Notes: generated from the letters alone by a model not told the origin. Numbered from the stretch's first letter, positions 37,550-46,612 are shown. The stretch is 64,000 nucleotides of DNA from Burkholderia sp. 4M9327F10 (GCF_005503145.1 NZ_SCNV01000002.1:1-64000); one strand, 5' to 3'. Numbers and translations are program-made.

Positions 37550-38769
37550 GCCGCCCCCTTGCTGGTCTTCGACACCGGCTGGATCTGCACGTGATCGCCA
37601 TCGCCAATCGAGTCGCTCGGATTGATGATGACCTTGTCGGTCGGCTCGATACCGCTCTCGATCTCGAGCGTCTGTCCGAGATCCTGCGCAATCACGACCT
37701 TGCGCAGATGCACGACGCCGTTATTGTCGACCACCGCCATCCGCGGTCCCTCGGCGCGGAACAGCAAGGCATTGCCGGGGACCATGATGTCGGCATGCGC
37801 GATAGCCGGCACCGCCACCTGGACATACGCACCCGGGCGCAGCGCGCCGTCCGGATTGGGCAGCCGCACTTCGATCTGCAGCGAACGGGTCGGCACATCG
37901 ATCGCACCGGCGATATGGGTGATCGTGCCGTGGAACTGTTTCCCCGGCAATTCGGCCTGGGTCACCACCACCTGCTTGCCGACCGACACATTCTCCGCAT
38001 AAGCCTGCGGCAGTTGCACGTAGACCCGCAGCGGATCGGACTGCGCCAGTGCGAACAGCGCGCGGCTGGTGCCGCTGCCGGCATCGATCAGGTCGCCGAC
38101 GTCGACGTTACGCTGCGTCACCACCCCGGCGAACGGCGCGACGATCCGCTTGAACGATTCGAGCTGCCGCAGGCGCCCGACATTCGCATCGGCTGCGGCG
38201 AGGTTCGCCACATCCTGGTTGTAGGTGCTTTGCCGCTCATCCAGTTCCTGCTGCGAGACCGCATCGCGCTGACGCAGTTGTTGCCAGCGTTCATATGAAG
38301 TCTTCGCCAGTCCGAGGCTCGAGTTGATCTGGTCGCGCTGCGCTACCGCCTGCGCCAGTTCCTGATCGATCTCCGGCGTGTCGAGATCGGCCAGCAACTG
38401 CCCCTGCTTCACCTGTGCGCCGATGTCGACGTACCAGTGCAGCAGGTAACCGGTTGCGCGTGCATAGATCGGCGACTCGACGTAACCGCGCATCGTACCC
38501 GGCAGCAGGGTGTTGCCACTGCCGTCGGCCTGCGTGGGTGTCACCACGTTGACGTATTCGATCGCGTTTTGCTGGGTCGTTTCCGCTACCGACCGGCTTT
38601 GCAGAATGTCCGCCACCACGGTGCGCAAGGCGCCGAGCGCCAGCAGGATCAGCACGATCCAGATGGCGAGCTTGGCGCGTTTCCACTCGCGGTTGCGGGG
38701 CGGCAACGCGTGCCCATCCTCGGTATCCCGCGCGGGGATTGCTAGCGAAGCGTGAGTTTTCTCAGTCAT
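37546..38769 (-). CDS. RND efflux periplasmic adaptor (membrane fusion protein)
   Basis: A 407-residue HlyD/AcrA-type adaptor. A single N-terminal membrane segment (AIWIVLILLALGALRTVVADI) anchors it; the first lipoyl half (YARATGYLLHWYVDIGAQVK), a coiled-coil hairpin with the QLREDA-like helices, and the second half (RIVAPFAGVVTQRNVDVGDLI) follow, then the barrel and the membrane-proximal domain. It bridges the permease and the outer-membrane channel. It lies 22 bp after the permease stop and overlaps the next gene. Confidence 0.94.
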   Translation of the reverse strand: MTEKTHASLAIPARDTEDGHALPPRNREWKRAKLAIWIVLILLALGALRTVVADILQSRSVAETTQQNAIEYVNVVTPTQADGSGNTLLPGTMRGYVESPIYARATGYLLHWYVDIGAQVKQGQLLADLDTPEIDQELAQAVAQRDQINSSLGLAKTSYERWQQLRQRDAVSQQELDERQSTYNQDVANLAAADANVGRLRQLESFKRIVAPFAGVVTQRNVDVGDLIDAGSGTSRALFALAQSDPLRVYVQLPQAYAENVSVGKQVVVTQAELPGKQFHGTITHIAGAIDVPTRSLQIEVRLPNPDGALRPGAYVQVAVPAIAHADIMVPGNALLFRAEGPRMAVVDNNGVVHLRKVVIAQDLGQTLEIESGIEPTDKVIINPSDSIGDGDHVQIQPVSKTSKGAA

Positions 38770-38791
38770 CTCAGTCAGCCGTCAATTAACG

Positions 38792-41700
38792 TTATGCGTG
38801 CTTGCCAGCGCCGGCGTTGCCGCCGTCGTCGGGGCCCTGCTCGCCATGCGCGCCACCGTTACGGCGGGCGAGGCGCGTATGGATCGCCGCAAAAACCAGC
38901 GGCACAAAAAACAGCGTGGAAACCGTGGCGAACAACAGGCCGCCGATCACCGCACGACCAAGCGGCGCATTCTGCTCGGCCCCCTCGCCGAGACCGAGCG
39001 CCATCGGGATCATGCCGATGATCATCGCAAACGCGGTCATCAGTACCGGCCTGATCCGGCTTGCCCCGGCTTCGAGCGCGGCGGTCAACGGCGGTGCGCC
39101 GGTGGCGAGCCGCTGGCGCGCGAACGCCACCATCAAAATACTGTTTGCGGTCGCCACGCCCATGGTCATGATGGCGCCCGTCAGCGCTGGCACGCTCAGG
39201 TGCGTGCCGGTGAGGAACAGCATCCACATGATCCCGGCCAAAGCCGCCGGCAATGCGCTGATGATGATGAGCGGATCGACCCACGACTGAAAGTTCACGA
39301 CGATCAGCAGATACACCAGCACGATCGCCATCGCCACGCCCACGCCCAGACCGAAGAACGAGCTGCGCATGGTCTGCACCTGGCCGCGCACCACGATCTG
39401 GCTGCCGCGCGGCAAGGTTGCGCGGGCCTGATCCACCAGCTTGTTCACCTGGCGCGCCACGCTGCCGAGGTCGCGCCCTTCAACGCTTACATACAGGTCG
39501 ATCACCGGCCGGATGTTGTAGTGCGAGACGACGGCGAACTGGTTCTGCGGCGCGACCTGCACCAGGTTGCCGAGCAGTTGCGTCGGCCCATTGGCAACCG
39601 CCGAAACCGGCGTGCGCAACAACTGGTCGATCGACGACACGTCATACTGCGGCGTCTGCACCGCCACGCTGTACTCGACCCCGTTCTTGTTGTTGAACCA
39701 GAAGCTCGGCGCGGTTTGCGAGCTGCCCGACAGCGAAATCAGCACGTTCTGCGCCACGTTGTTCGCGTTGAGGTTCAGTTGCTGCAAACGGGTGCGATCC
39801 ATCTGAAGATTGATCACCGGCTCGTCGAGCTTCTGCTGGATGTGCGTGTCCACCGTGCCCGGAATCAGTTTCACCTGCTTGTAGAGCTTGCGCGCCACAT
39901 CGAAGTTGCCTTGCTGGTCATTGCCGACAATCTGCACATCAATGGCCGCGGGCAATCCGAAGTTCAGGATCTGCGTCACGATGTCGGCCGGCTGGAAGAA
40001 AAACTCCACGCCCGGGAAGCGTTGCGGCAAGATCGCCCGCAGTTTGTCGATGTAGCCCTGGGTAGGCTTGTGATCCTCGTTAAGCGCCACCTGAATCTCG
40101 CCGTCCAGCGTGCCGATCGTGCCGGCATTGCTATAGGATAGGTTGATCCCGCTATACGGCAATCCCAGGTTGTCGAGAATGGTGACCAGCTCTCTCTGCG
40201 GCACCACCTGGCGCACGACCTTTTCGACCTCGTCGGCGAGCCGCGCGGTTTCCTCGATGCGCGTACCGGTCGGCGCGCGCATGTGCATGCGGATATCGCC
40301 TGCGTCGACGGTCGGGAAGAAGTCTTCGCCCAGCACCACCACAAGGCCCAGCGACACCACGCAAAAGCCGAGGAACACCGAGCCGAACACGCCACGGCGC
40401 ACCAGCACGCTGCTCAGGATCACGATGTAAGCGGCGCGCATGCGCTCGAAACCCTGGTCGAAGCGATGGTAGATCCGCATGAACGGATTCGGCTTGCTCC
40501 CCGCTTTCGGCTTGTGCGCATGGCCCATCAGCAGCATGGCAAGCGTCGGCACCAGCGTACGCGAAAGGATGTACGAAGCCAGCATCGCGAACACCACCGC
40601 TTCGGCGAGCGGCACGAACAGGAATTTCGCCACCCCGGTCAGGAAGAACATCGGCACGAACACGATACAGATACACAGCGTCGAGACCAGCGCCGGCACC
40701 GCGATTTCACCGGCGCCTTCGAGAATCGCATCATGCAGGTTGGTGCCCATATGCAAATGCCGCTCGATGTTCTCGATGGTCACCGTCGCATCGTCCACCA
40801 GAATCCCGACCGCGAGCGCGAGCCCGCCCAGCGTCATGATGTTGATGGTCTGACCCAACGCGTGCAAAACAATCAGCGAGGTCAGGATCGACAGCGGAAT
40901 CGACACCGCAATAATGCAGGTGCTGCGCCAGTTGCCGAGGAACAGCAGAATCATGGCGGCAGTCAGTGCCGCCGCAATCAGGGCTTCTCGCACCACGCCC
41001 TGCACCGCCGCCTTGACGAACACCGACTGATCGAAGAGCGCAGTAATTTTCAGATCAGGCGGCAACGCAGCCTGAGCGGTAGGCAGCAGATCATGCAGCG
41101 AGTTGACGATCGCCAGCGTCGACGCGCTGCCCGTCTTGAGCACCGACATCAGCACGCCGCGGTGGCCATCCTGACGCACCACGTTAGTCTGCGGAGAGAA
41201 GCCGTCACGCACGTGCGCGACCTCCCGCAGATACGTGGTCGCGCCATTGAGCGTGCGCACGGGGATATCGTTGAGGCCCGCCACCGTGGCCGGCGAGCCG
41301 TTCATGTTGACGGTGTATTCCTTGGCGCCGATCTTGGCCGTGCCGGTCGGCAGAATCAGGTTCTGCGCGTTAAAGGCGTTGACGACGTCGGCCGGCGTCA
41401 TCCCCTTGGCGAGCAACGCGCGCGTGTCGAGGTCGACCGAAATCAGGCGTGACTTGCCGCCGTAAGGGTATGGCACAGCCGCCCCTGGGATCGTCACCAG
41501 TTGCGGGCGCAGGAAGTTAAGCGCGGTGTCGTTGAGATCCTGCTCCGAGAGTTTCGGACTGGATAGCCCGAGCTGGATCACCGGAATACTGGAGGCCGAA
41601 TAACTGATCACCAGCGGCGGCGTTGCGCCTGGCGGCATCTGCTTCAACTGCGCCTGTTCGACTGCGACGGTCTGCGCGATGGCGGTCTGGATATTGGCCG

Positions 41701-41995
41701 TCGGCTGCAGGAACAGCTTGATGATCGTGATGCCCTGGAGGGATTGCGACTCGATGTGCTCGATGTCGTTGACCGTGGTGGTCAAACTGCGCTCATTGAC
41801 CGAGGTGATCCGGTTGGCCATGTCTTCGGCCGACAGACCCGTATAGGTCCAGATGATACTGACGACCGGAATGTTGATTTCCGGCAGCACGTCGATCGGC
41901 GTCGTCAGCAGAACAAATGGCGTCGCCAGCAGAATCAGAATAGCCATCACGATGAACGTGTATGGCCGCTTTAGCGCAACGTTGACAATCCACAT
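38792..41995 (-). CDS. RND efflux permease, HAE1 type
   Basis: A 1067-residue proton-driven multidrug permease with the twelve-TM, two-large-loop organisation of AcrB/MexF relatives. It starts MWIVNVALKRPYTFIVMAIL; the TM4 proton-relay pair is in AVGILVDDATVTIENIERH near residue 400. The first porter loop has TTTVNDIEHIESQSLQGITI. It heads the minus-strand block permease-adaptor-outer-membrane factor followed by a two-component system. The metal-type regulator pair does not imply metal export; the DDA signature is HAE1 (drug) rather than HME (metal). Substrates are unknown. Confidence 0.94.
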   Translation of the reverse strand: MWIVNVALKRPYTFIVMAILILLATPFVLLTTPIDVLPEINIPVVSIIWTYTGLSAEDMANRITSVNERSLTTTVNDIEHIESQSLQGITIIKLFLQPTANIQTAIAQTVAVEQAQLKQMPPGATPPLVISYSASSIPVIQLGLSSPKLSEQDLNDTALNFLRPQLVTIPGAAVPYPYGGKSRLISVDLDTRALLAKGMTPADVVNAFNAQNLILPTGTAKIGAKEYTVNMNGSPATVAGLNDIPVRTLNGATTYLREVAHVRDGFSPQTNVVRQDGHRGVLMSVLKTGSASTLAIVNSLHDLLPTAQAALPPDLKITALFDQSVFVKAAVQGVVREALIAAALTAAMILLFLGNWRSTCIIAVSIPLSILTSLIVLHALGQTINIMTLGGLALAVGILVDDATVTIENIERHLHMGTNLHDAILEGAGEIAVPALVSTLCICIVFVPMFFLTGVAKFLFVPLAEAVVFAMLASYILSRTLVPTLAMLLMGHAHKPKAGSKPNPFMRIYHRFDQGFERMRAAYIVILSSVLVRRGVFGSVFLGFCVVSLGLVVVLGEDFFPTVDAGDIRMHMRAPTGTRIEETARLADEVEKVVRQVVPQRELVTILDNLGLPYSGINLSYSNAGTIGTLDGEIQVALNEDHKPTQGYIDKLRAILPQRFPGVEFFFQPADIVTQILNFGLPAAIDVQIVGNDQQGNFDVARKLYKQVKLIPGTVDTHIQQKLDEPVINLQMDRTRLQQLNLNANNVAQNVLISLSGSSQTAPSFWFNNKNGVEYSVAVQTPQYDVSSIDQLLRTPVSAVANGPTQLLGNLVQVAPQNQFAVVSHYNIRPVIDLYVSVEGRDLGSVARQVNKLVDQARATLPRGSQIVVRGQVQTMRSSFFGLGVGVAMAIVLVYLLIVVNFQSWVDPLIIISALPAALAGIMWMLFLTGTHLSVPALTGAIMTMGVATANSILMVAFARQRLATGAPPLTAALEAGASRIRPVLMTAFAMIIGMIPMALGLGEGAEQNAPLGRAVIGGLLFATVSTLFFVPLVFAAIHTRLARRNGGAHGEQGPDDGGNAGAGKHA

Positions 41996-42620
41996 TGAAA
42001 TGCGCCCGAAAAAATGCTGGAAAGGATGAGAAGTCGCCGTGACGCGAACGTACGCGCCACGCTAGCGGACGCAATGCCAGAACCGGCAGCCGCGCAGATA
42101 ACCATGCATCGCGAAAGCGATGCCCGTCCCACGTTAAATCTGGGCTTATGCTAGATCGTTAGCACCAACGGCTGCATGACGCCAAAATGGCAAAACCGTC
42201 AGGAAGGAAAACGTAAGTTCAAACACCCCCGGACGCGATTTTCATTCTGTGTCTGGCGAGCCGTCATACGCAATTAGCATAGCCGCTTCCCCTGCCGGCG
42301 CGCATCGGGTGTGTTCCCACCCTGCGCCGCGTGCATGTTATGCGCCGCTGCGCGATCAAACAAGTGTGCGCCTTCCTTATCCGGTTACGAACACGCCTTG
42401 TATTTTTGAACGATCAGTCATAATATTCGGACGAATGGCGGAGCATCGGTGTTTCACACGCCACGGCTCTGAAGCGCTCTGGGGGAGTTCGCGTGTCAAC
42501 CTCAGTTTGAACATTCAAGCGAAAATTTAATGGCTTCTGAGTGAGTGAGGCAATCGTCCCGATTCGCTGACGATGTAGATACCCGCTCTCATTTTTCATC
42601 CATTTTTTGAACGATCATTC
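41996..42620. other. 625-bp divergent region between the RND operon and the EamA transporter
   Basis: Contains no credible gene, although one plus-strand frame of 93 codons stays open through 42249-42530. It holds a good sigma70-type promoter with a repressor-like site (42398-42426) and a second copy of that site at the start codon of the downstream gene (42604-42625). The promoter of the RND operon must lie in the left half but I cannot single it out. Confidence 0.5.
42398..42426 (+). promoter_or_regulatory. Promoter with TetR-like operator in the spacer
   Basis: TTGTAT (42398-42403) and TAATAT (42421-42426) are separated by exactly 17 bp, a good sigma70 promoter. The spacer is TTTTGAACGATCAGTCA, a half-palindromic sequence repeated at the start of the downstream gene. 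A repressor bound here would block RNA polymerase. It faces the EamA transporter gene, with a leader of about 190 nt. Confidence 0.6.
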
Positions 42621-42625
42621 ATGAA
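42604..42625 (+). promoter_or_regulatory. Second copy of the operator, covering the EamA start codon
   Basis: TTTTTTGAACGATCATTCAT followed by the ATG repeats 42403-42420 with one change inside the core (TGAACGATCAGTCA against TGAACGATCATTCA). The core is close to a palindrome, as expected for a TetR-type site, and it replaces the position where a ribosome-binding site should be. Confidence 0.5.
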
Positions 42626-43637
42626 TACGCCACTCGAATCGCCTGCCTCCTTAAGTCTTGGCCGTGACGCGACGGTAGCGCCGGCGCCGCTCGCCTCCGC
42701 GTACGGCGGCTACGCGAAAGGCCTGATGTTCTGCCTCATCGCGACGGTCTCTTTCGGCCTGATGTTCCCGGTCATGACGAGCGCACTCACACGCATTGAC
42801 CCGTTCACTTTCACATCGCTGCGTTACCTGATCGCAGGGGCAGCATTTCTGGTGCTGTTGCAGCGCAGGGAGGGCACGGCGGCCCTCAGTCTGAAGGGCG
42901 AACCGGTCGTGCTTGCGTGGCTGCTCGGTTCGATCGGCTTTGCCGGTTTCGGCGCGCTCGTCTTTCTCGGCCAGCAACTGGCCGGCAGGGACGGTGCGCT
43001 GACCGCGTCGATCATGATGGCGACGCAGCCCATGCTGGGCCTGCTGGTCAACTCCATTGTGCGGCGCGTGTTGCCGCCGCTCTATTCCTTCCTGTTCATC
43101 CTGCTGTCATTTTGCGGCGTCGCGCTTGTCGTCACCCAAGGCGATATTGCCGGGCTGTTGCATGCCCCCCAGCACTATGCGGCCAATGCGCTGATCGTCG
43201 TGGGTGCGCTGTGCTGGGTCGTCTACACATTCGGCGCGACGTACTTCAAGGAGTGGTCGCCGTTGCGCTATACGACGATGACGATCTGGCTCGGCCTTAC
43301 CACCATCATCGGCCTGAACCTGGTATTGTTCGCGGTGCATGCGGTGCCGGTTCCAAGGCTCGCGGCACTCGGGGCAATCGTGCCGCATCTGCTTTATATG
43401 GGACTTTGGGCAGGCTTCGTCGGTATCCTGAGCTGGAACCTCGGTAACCGCATCCTGACGCCGATGAACGGCATGCTCTTTATGGATGTCGTGCCGATGA
43501 CAACCTTTGTCGCGTCCGCTCTCGCCGGCGTTGTCGCCACGCCGTTTCAGATCGCGGGGGCGTGTATGACGGGGACGGCGCTGGTGCTCAACAATCTGTA
43601 TTTGCGGCGCCGGGCGCGGAAGCTGGCGCGGGTGTAA
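42621..43637 (+). CDS. DMT-superfamily (EamA) transporter
   Basis: A 338-residue protein with ten hydrophobic segments and two EamA repeats (MFCLIATVSFGLMFPVMTSAL and, in the second half, YTFGATYFKEWSPLRYTTMTIW region). Such transporters export metabolites or amino acids. The assigned ATG lacks any ribosome-binding site and overlaps an operator-like repeat, so it could be translated inefficiently or from the internal Met near residue 35. A bidirectional terminator at 43692-43722 separates it from the convergent HicB gene. Confidence 0.82.
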   Translation: MNTPLESPASLSLGRDATVAPAPLASAYGGYAKGLMFCLIATVSFGLMFPVMTSALTRIDPFTFTSLRYLIAGAAFLVLLQRREGTAALSLKGEPVVLAWLLGSIGFAGFGALVFLGQQLAGRDGALTASIMMATQPMLGLLVNSIVRRVLPPLYSFLFILLSFCGVALVVTQGDIAGLLHAPQHYAANALIVVGALCWVVYTFGATYFKEWSPLRYTTMTIWLGLTTIIGLNLVLFAVHAVPVPRLAALGAIVPHLLYMGLWAGFVGILSWNLGNRILTPMNGMLFMDVVPMTTFVASALAGVVATPFQIAGACMTGTALVLNNLYLRRRARKLARV

Positions 43638-43691
43638 CGACGATTGGCCAGCCTTACTCCTCACCTTCGAACGCACGGCTACAAATAAAAA

Positions 43692-43722
43692 GTCCCCGAC
43701 AACGCTCACGCGCTCCGGGGAC
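43692..43722. terminator. Bidirectional terminator between EamA and HicB genes
   Basis: GTCCCCG (43692-43698) pairs with CGGGGAC (43716-43722). The minus strand continues with TTTTTATTT and the plus strand with GCATTTTG, so it can end transcription of both convergent genes. Confidence 0.7.
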
Positions 43723-43741
43723 GCATTTTGCAGACCTTGGT

Positions 43742-44161
43742 TCACACGATGGATACTTCCAACCGCTTGCCGAGCTTGTTAAACGCCGCCTCCATGGCGT
43801 CAAGCCGGGACGAATGACGCGGATCGAGCAACCGGTCGATCTGCGGCATATGAACATCCAGACGACGTGCAAGTTCTGACTTCCTGATGCCCTGACGGAT
43901 CATTTCATTGGCGAGCAGAACCTTGGAAACAACGAGTGCCGGCAACGTCACGACAGGCTGTCCCTTCCTGGGCTTTGAGGGAGCAGGAATCTCCCGCCTC
44001 TCGTCAAAGTAGATCTCGATTGCGCTTTCCAGTGCATCCAGCGCGTTAAGCAGTGCCTCGTCTTCATCGTCTCCGACAGATACGGCTTCGGGGATATCCG
44101 GGAAGGTCACCAGATACGTGTTGTTCGTATCCAGTTCCAATTTCACAGGATAAGACAGCAT
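43742..44161 (-). CDS. HicB-family antitoxin-like protein (orphan)
   Basis: A 139-residue protein with the partial RNase H-like HicB fold (MLSYPVKLELDTNNTYLVTF, PDIPEAVSVGDDEDEALLNALDALESAI) and a C-terminal helix-turn-helix (RKSELARRLDVHMPQIDRLLDPRHSSRLDAMEAAF, as adjacent fragments). HicB normally neutralises the HicA mRNA interferase encoded just upstream. Here the 170 bp upstream hold no HicA frame, so the gene is an orphan or its partner has been lost. The frame is open to 44233; the ATG at 44161 gives the usual HicB N-terminus. Confidence 0.85.
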   Translation of the reverse strand: MLSYPVKLELDTNNTYLVTFPDIPEAVSVGDDEDEALLNALDALESAIEIYFDERREIPAPSKPRKGQPVVTLPALVVSKVLLANEMIRQGIRKSELARRLDVHMPQIDRLLDPRHSSRLDAMEAAFNKLGKRLEVSIV

Positions 44162-44329
44162 GGCTATTTGATCTCGTTTACAAGTCAAGACCATAATGCG
44201 ACAGTTGTGTTGTGCCCCGCAAGAGCGACGCAACAGATTTGTTGCACCACTCCCTTCGTAACCAGGGACATCAAAATCAACTTCGAAAACCGCTCTGATC
44301 GCGAGGCGCCGCTACGACTCGACTGAACC

Positions 44330-45454
44330 TTATCTAACCTCGCTCCACCTCCCATACTTCGCCACCGCCTGCTCATCGAAGCCGAACCCCAGCCCCGGTG
44401 TCTGGTGCAGCACAATCCTGCCGTTCCTGTGCTCAAGCTGCCGGTCGATCAGACGACGGAAGTTAAGCACCTGATCGTCCCAGAAGTACTCCACATAACG
44501 CGCATTCGGCGTCGCCGCCACCAGCGGCGCATGCGCGTCATGGAACCAGTGCGGACACATCACCACCCCATAGCTCGACGCGGTCGCCGCAATGCGCCGC
44601 CACTCGGTAATGCCGCCGCACACCAGCGCATCCGTTTGCAGGATCGCCGCGCCGCCCTTGTCGAGCAGTTCCTTGTGATACCAGCGCCCATAGCCGATCT
44701 CGCCGGTGGCAACCGGCACGCGCGTCAGTTTCGCAAGACGTGCGTGATTGTCGATGTCGTCAGGCGAAAACGGTTCTTCAATGAAGTACGGATCGAACTG
44801 CTCGAAACGGCGCACGTGCTGCAGCGCCTGGGTGACATCGGCCCAACCGTTGTTGATGTCGATCATCAGTTCGATATCCGGACCAATCGCCTCCCGCGCG
44901 GCTTTAACGCGGGCCTCCTCTTCGCGCGGCGAGAGCCGGCCACCCTTCATCTTCACAGCCTTGAATCCAAGCTCGACATAGTGCGCCATTTCCTCGCCGA
45001 GCATGCCCGGCGTCTTGCCTTCGAGGTAGTAGCCGCCGCTGGCGTAGGCCGGCACAGTTTCGAGTTCGTTCGCACCCAGATACTTGTGCAGCGGCACGCC
45101 ATGCGTGCGCGCGTTGAGGTCCCACAAGGCCGTATCGAGAATGCTGATGGCCCGCATCACCGTGCCCGCCCGGCCGTGCAGCAGCGCCTCCTGGTACATG
45201 GCCTGCCATAATCCTTCTACCGCATAGGACTCCTTTCCGATCAACACCGGGGCGAGCAATTGCTCGACTGCGACGCGCAGCAACTCGCCTGCCGCACTAC
45301 CGACATAGCAAAAGCCGATTCCTTCCACGCCATCGCTCGAACGCACCTTCACGAGGCCATAGTGACGGGTGGACACGGTGCGGGTCGCAAACGAAGTCAC
45401 GCGATCGAGCGGAACGCTCGCGCTGCACACCGAAACCGATTCTATTCTGGGCAT
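44330..45454 (-). CDS. Enolase-superfamily sugar-acid dehydratase (mandelate racemase subgroup)
   Basis: A 374-residue enzyme of the MR/MLE group. The catalytic KxK motif is K168-M-K170, metal ligands are D199, E226 or E227 and E252, and the general base pair is D275 with H302 (CPHWFHDAH). This is the pattern of the mandelate racemase subgroup, including many acid-sugar dehydratases. AAGGAGGAG precedes the ATG. It is divergent from a LysR gene and close to IlvD-type, DHDPS-type and MFS genes, which suggests a sugar-acid degradation pathway. The precise sugar acid cannot be told. Confidence 0.88.
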   Translation of the reverse strand: MPRIESVSVCSASVPLDRVTSFATRTVSTRHYGLVKVRSSDGVEGIGFCYVGSAAGELLRVAVEQLLAPVLIGKESYAVEGLWQAMYQEALLHGRAGTVMRAISILDTALWDLNARTHGVPLHKYLGANELETVPAYASGGYYLEGKTPGMLGEEMAHYVELGFKAVKMKGGRLSPREEEARVKAAREAIGPDIELMIDINNGWADVTQALQHVRRFEQFDPYFIEEPFSPDDIDNHARLAKLTRVPVATGEIGYGRWYHKELLDKGGAAILQTDALVCGGITEWRRIAATASSYGVVMCPHWFHDAHAPLVAATPNARYVEYFWDDQVLNFRRLIDRQLEHRNGRIVLHQTPGLGFGFDEQAVAKYGRWSEVR

Positions 45455-45542
45455 ATCAACACTCCTCCTTGTTGGACGCCGTCCGCATCTCGCGCGGATC
45501 GGGCATGAACGAAGTGTGATAGCCTCGACACGTCAAAAACAG

Positions 45543-45567
45543 TATCCTTTGGCTTCTTCAAAAGATA
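45543..45567. promoter_or_regulatory. LysR-type operator candidate
   Basis: TATCCTTT (45543-45550) and AAAAGATA (45560-45567) form an inverted repeat with one mismatch and a 9-bp spacer in the gap between the divergent dehydratase and LysR genes, ending 13 bp before the LysR start. This T-N11-A-like layout fits the LysR protein encoded alongside. Confidence 0.5.
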
Positions 45568-45580
45568 AAAGTTTTATTCG

Positions 45581-46492
45581 ATGGACTCGCGCTATCTGCA
45601 AAGCTTTGTCTATGTCGTCGAGCTCGGCTCGATTGCGGAGGCCGCCCGCCGGCTCGACCTGACGCCTGCCGCGGTGGCGCAGCGCGTGAAGATGCTCGAA
45701 GAAGAACTGGGCGCCAAGCTGGTGCGGCGCTCCGGCCGCACGGTGGGCACGACCGAGGCCGGCGAGCGCATTCTCGAGCGGGCGCGCGCCGTGCTGCACG
45801 ATATCCGCGACCTCAGGTCGGATCTGAACGACGCCGCCGAACTGGCCGGCGAACTGCGCCTGGGCGGCACGCCGACCATGATGACGAGCCTGATTCCAGA
45901 CGTGTTGTCGGAACTGCTCGCGCGCCATCCACAGATGGACATCTATCTTGAACCGGGCACCTCGGCGGATCTGTACCGCAAGGTTGTGAGCGGCGATCTC
46001 GACGCCGCGATGCTGGTCCAGCCGCTCTTCGATCTGCCGAAAAGCTGCGACTGGCACACGTTTCGCGAAGAGCCTCTGGTGCTGCTCGCGCCGGCTTCGC
46101 TGGAGGTGCGCGACGTCCACGAGGTTCTGCGCCGCGAACCGTTCCTGCGCTACGACCGCAACGTGGTGGGCGGACAACTGGCCGACGGCTATTTGCGCCA
46201 GCACGGCATCAAACCTCATCAACGCTGCGAACTGGACGGGCTCGATGCGATTGCGGTGATGGTCGACCGTGGGCTTGGCGTGTCGCTCGTGCCGGACTGG
46301 CAGATGACACGCTTTGCCGGCCTCTCGCTCGCCAAATGGCCGCTGCCCCATGCGTTTCCGAAACGCGTGGTGGGACTGCTGTGGAACCGTTCGTCGGCAC
46401 GTATGCGGCTGGTGCAGGCGTTTCTGAAAAGCGCGCTGGAGCTGGAGTCGCGCTCGGCGAGTGGCAAGCCCGCCGGTCGCCGCAAGTCATAA
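45581..46492 (+). CDS. LysR-family regulator of the sugar-acid cluster
   Basis: A 303-residue LysR protein. The DNA-binding part is MDSRYLQSFVYVVELGSIAE with TPAAVAQRVKMLEEELGAKL, and the effector domain contains GELRLGGTPTMMTSLIPDVL. The C-terminal 15 residues are basic. It is divergent from the enolase-superfamily gene and lies upstream of the IlvD/Edd gene on the same strand, so it may control both directions. No ribosome-binding site is evident; the start codon is chosen by family length. Confidence 0.9.
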   Translation: MDSRYLQSFVYVVELGSIAEAARRLDLTPAAVAQRVKMLEEELGAKLVRRSGRTVGTTEAGERILERARAVLHDIRDLRSDLNDAAELAGELRLGGTPTMMTSLIPDVLSELLARHPQMDIYLEPGTSADLYRKVVSGDLDAAMLVQPLFDLPKSCDWHTFREEPLVLLAPASLEVRDVHEVLRREPFLRYDRNVVGGQLADGYLRQHGIKPHQRCELDGLDAIAVMVDRGLGVSLVPDWQMTRFAGLSLAKWPLPHAFPKRVVGLLWNRSSARMRLVQAFLKSALELESRSASGKPAGRRKS

Positions 46493-46530
46493 GCCGCAAG
46501 CCATAAGCCGCAAGCCATAAGCCGCAAACC
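46489..46530. repeat. Tandem 14-bp repeat, three copies
   Basis: ATAAGCCGCAAGCC (46489-46502 and 46503-46516) followed by ATAAGCCGCAAACC (46517-46530). The first unit begins within the LysR stop codon, so each unit also carries a TAA in the same register. Confidence 0.8.
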
Positions 46531-46587
46531 ATCAACCCCGCCAAACTACCCGGCGCATCGCCAAGCCTCGCGGCGCAAGTCGGGAGC

Positions 46588-46612
46588 ACAATATTGTTTG
46601 TGTCTTAAGACA
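46588..46612. promoter_or_regulatory. Two palindromes upstream of the IlvD/Edd gene
   Basis: ACAATATTGT (46588-46597) and TGTCTTAAGACA (46601-46612) are perfect palindromes of 10 and 12 bp placed 136-160 bp before the IlvD/Edd start. The second has the look of a GntR- or TetR-family dimer site. No such regulator lies in this cluster. Confidence 0.45.

Noticed and set aside
40283..41452. 389-codon open frame on the plus strand
   Set aside because: It is antisense to the RND permease; its His/Arg/Gln-rich translation is a typical shadow of a GC-rich gene.
42249..42530. 93-codon plus-strand frame in front of the EamA gene
   Set aside because: It runs through the promoter and operator and has no ribosome-binding site or protein-like composition.
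44162..44329. Possible hicA upstream of hicB
   Set aside because: I translated the minus strand here; the only open frame (MSLVTKGVVQQICCVALAG and so on) has no HicA features such as GSHH or the C-terminal helices.
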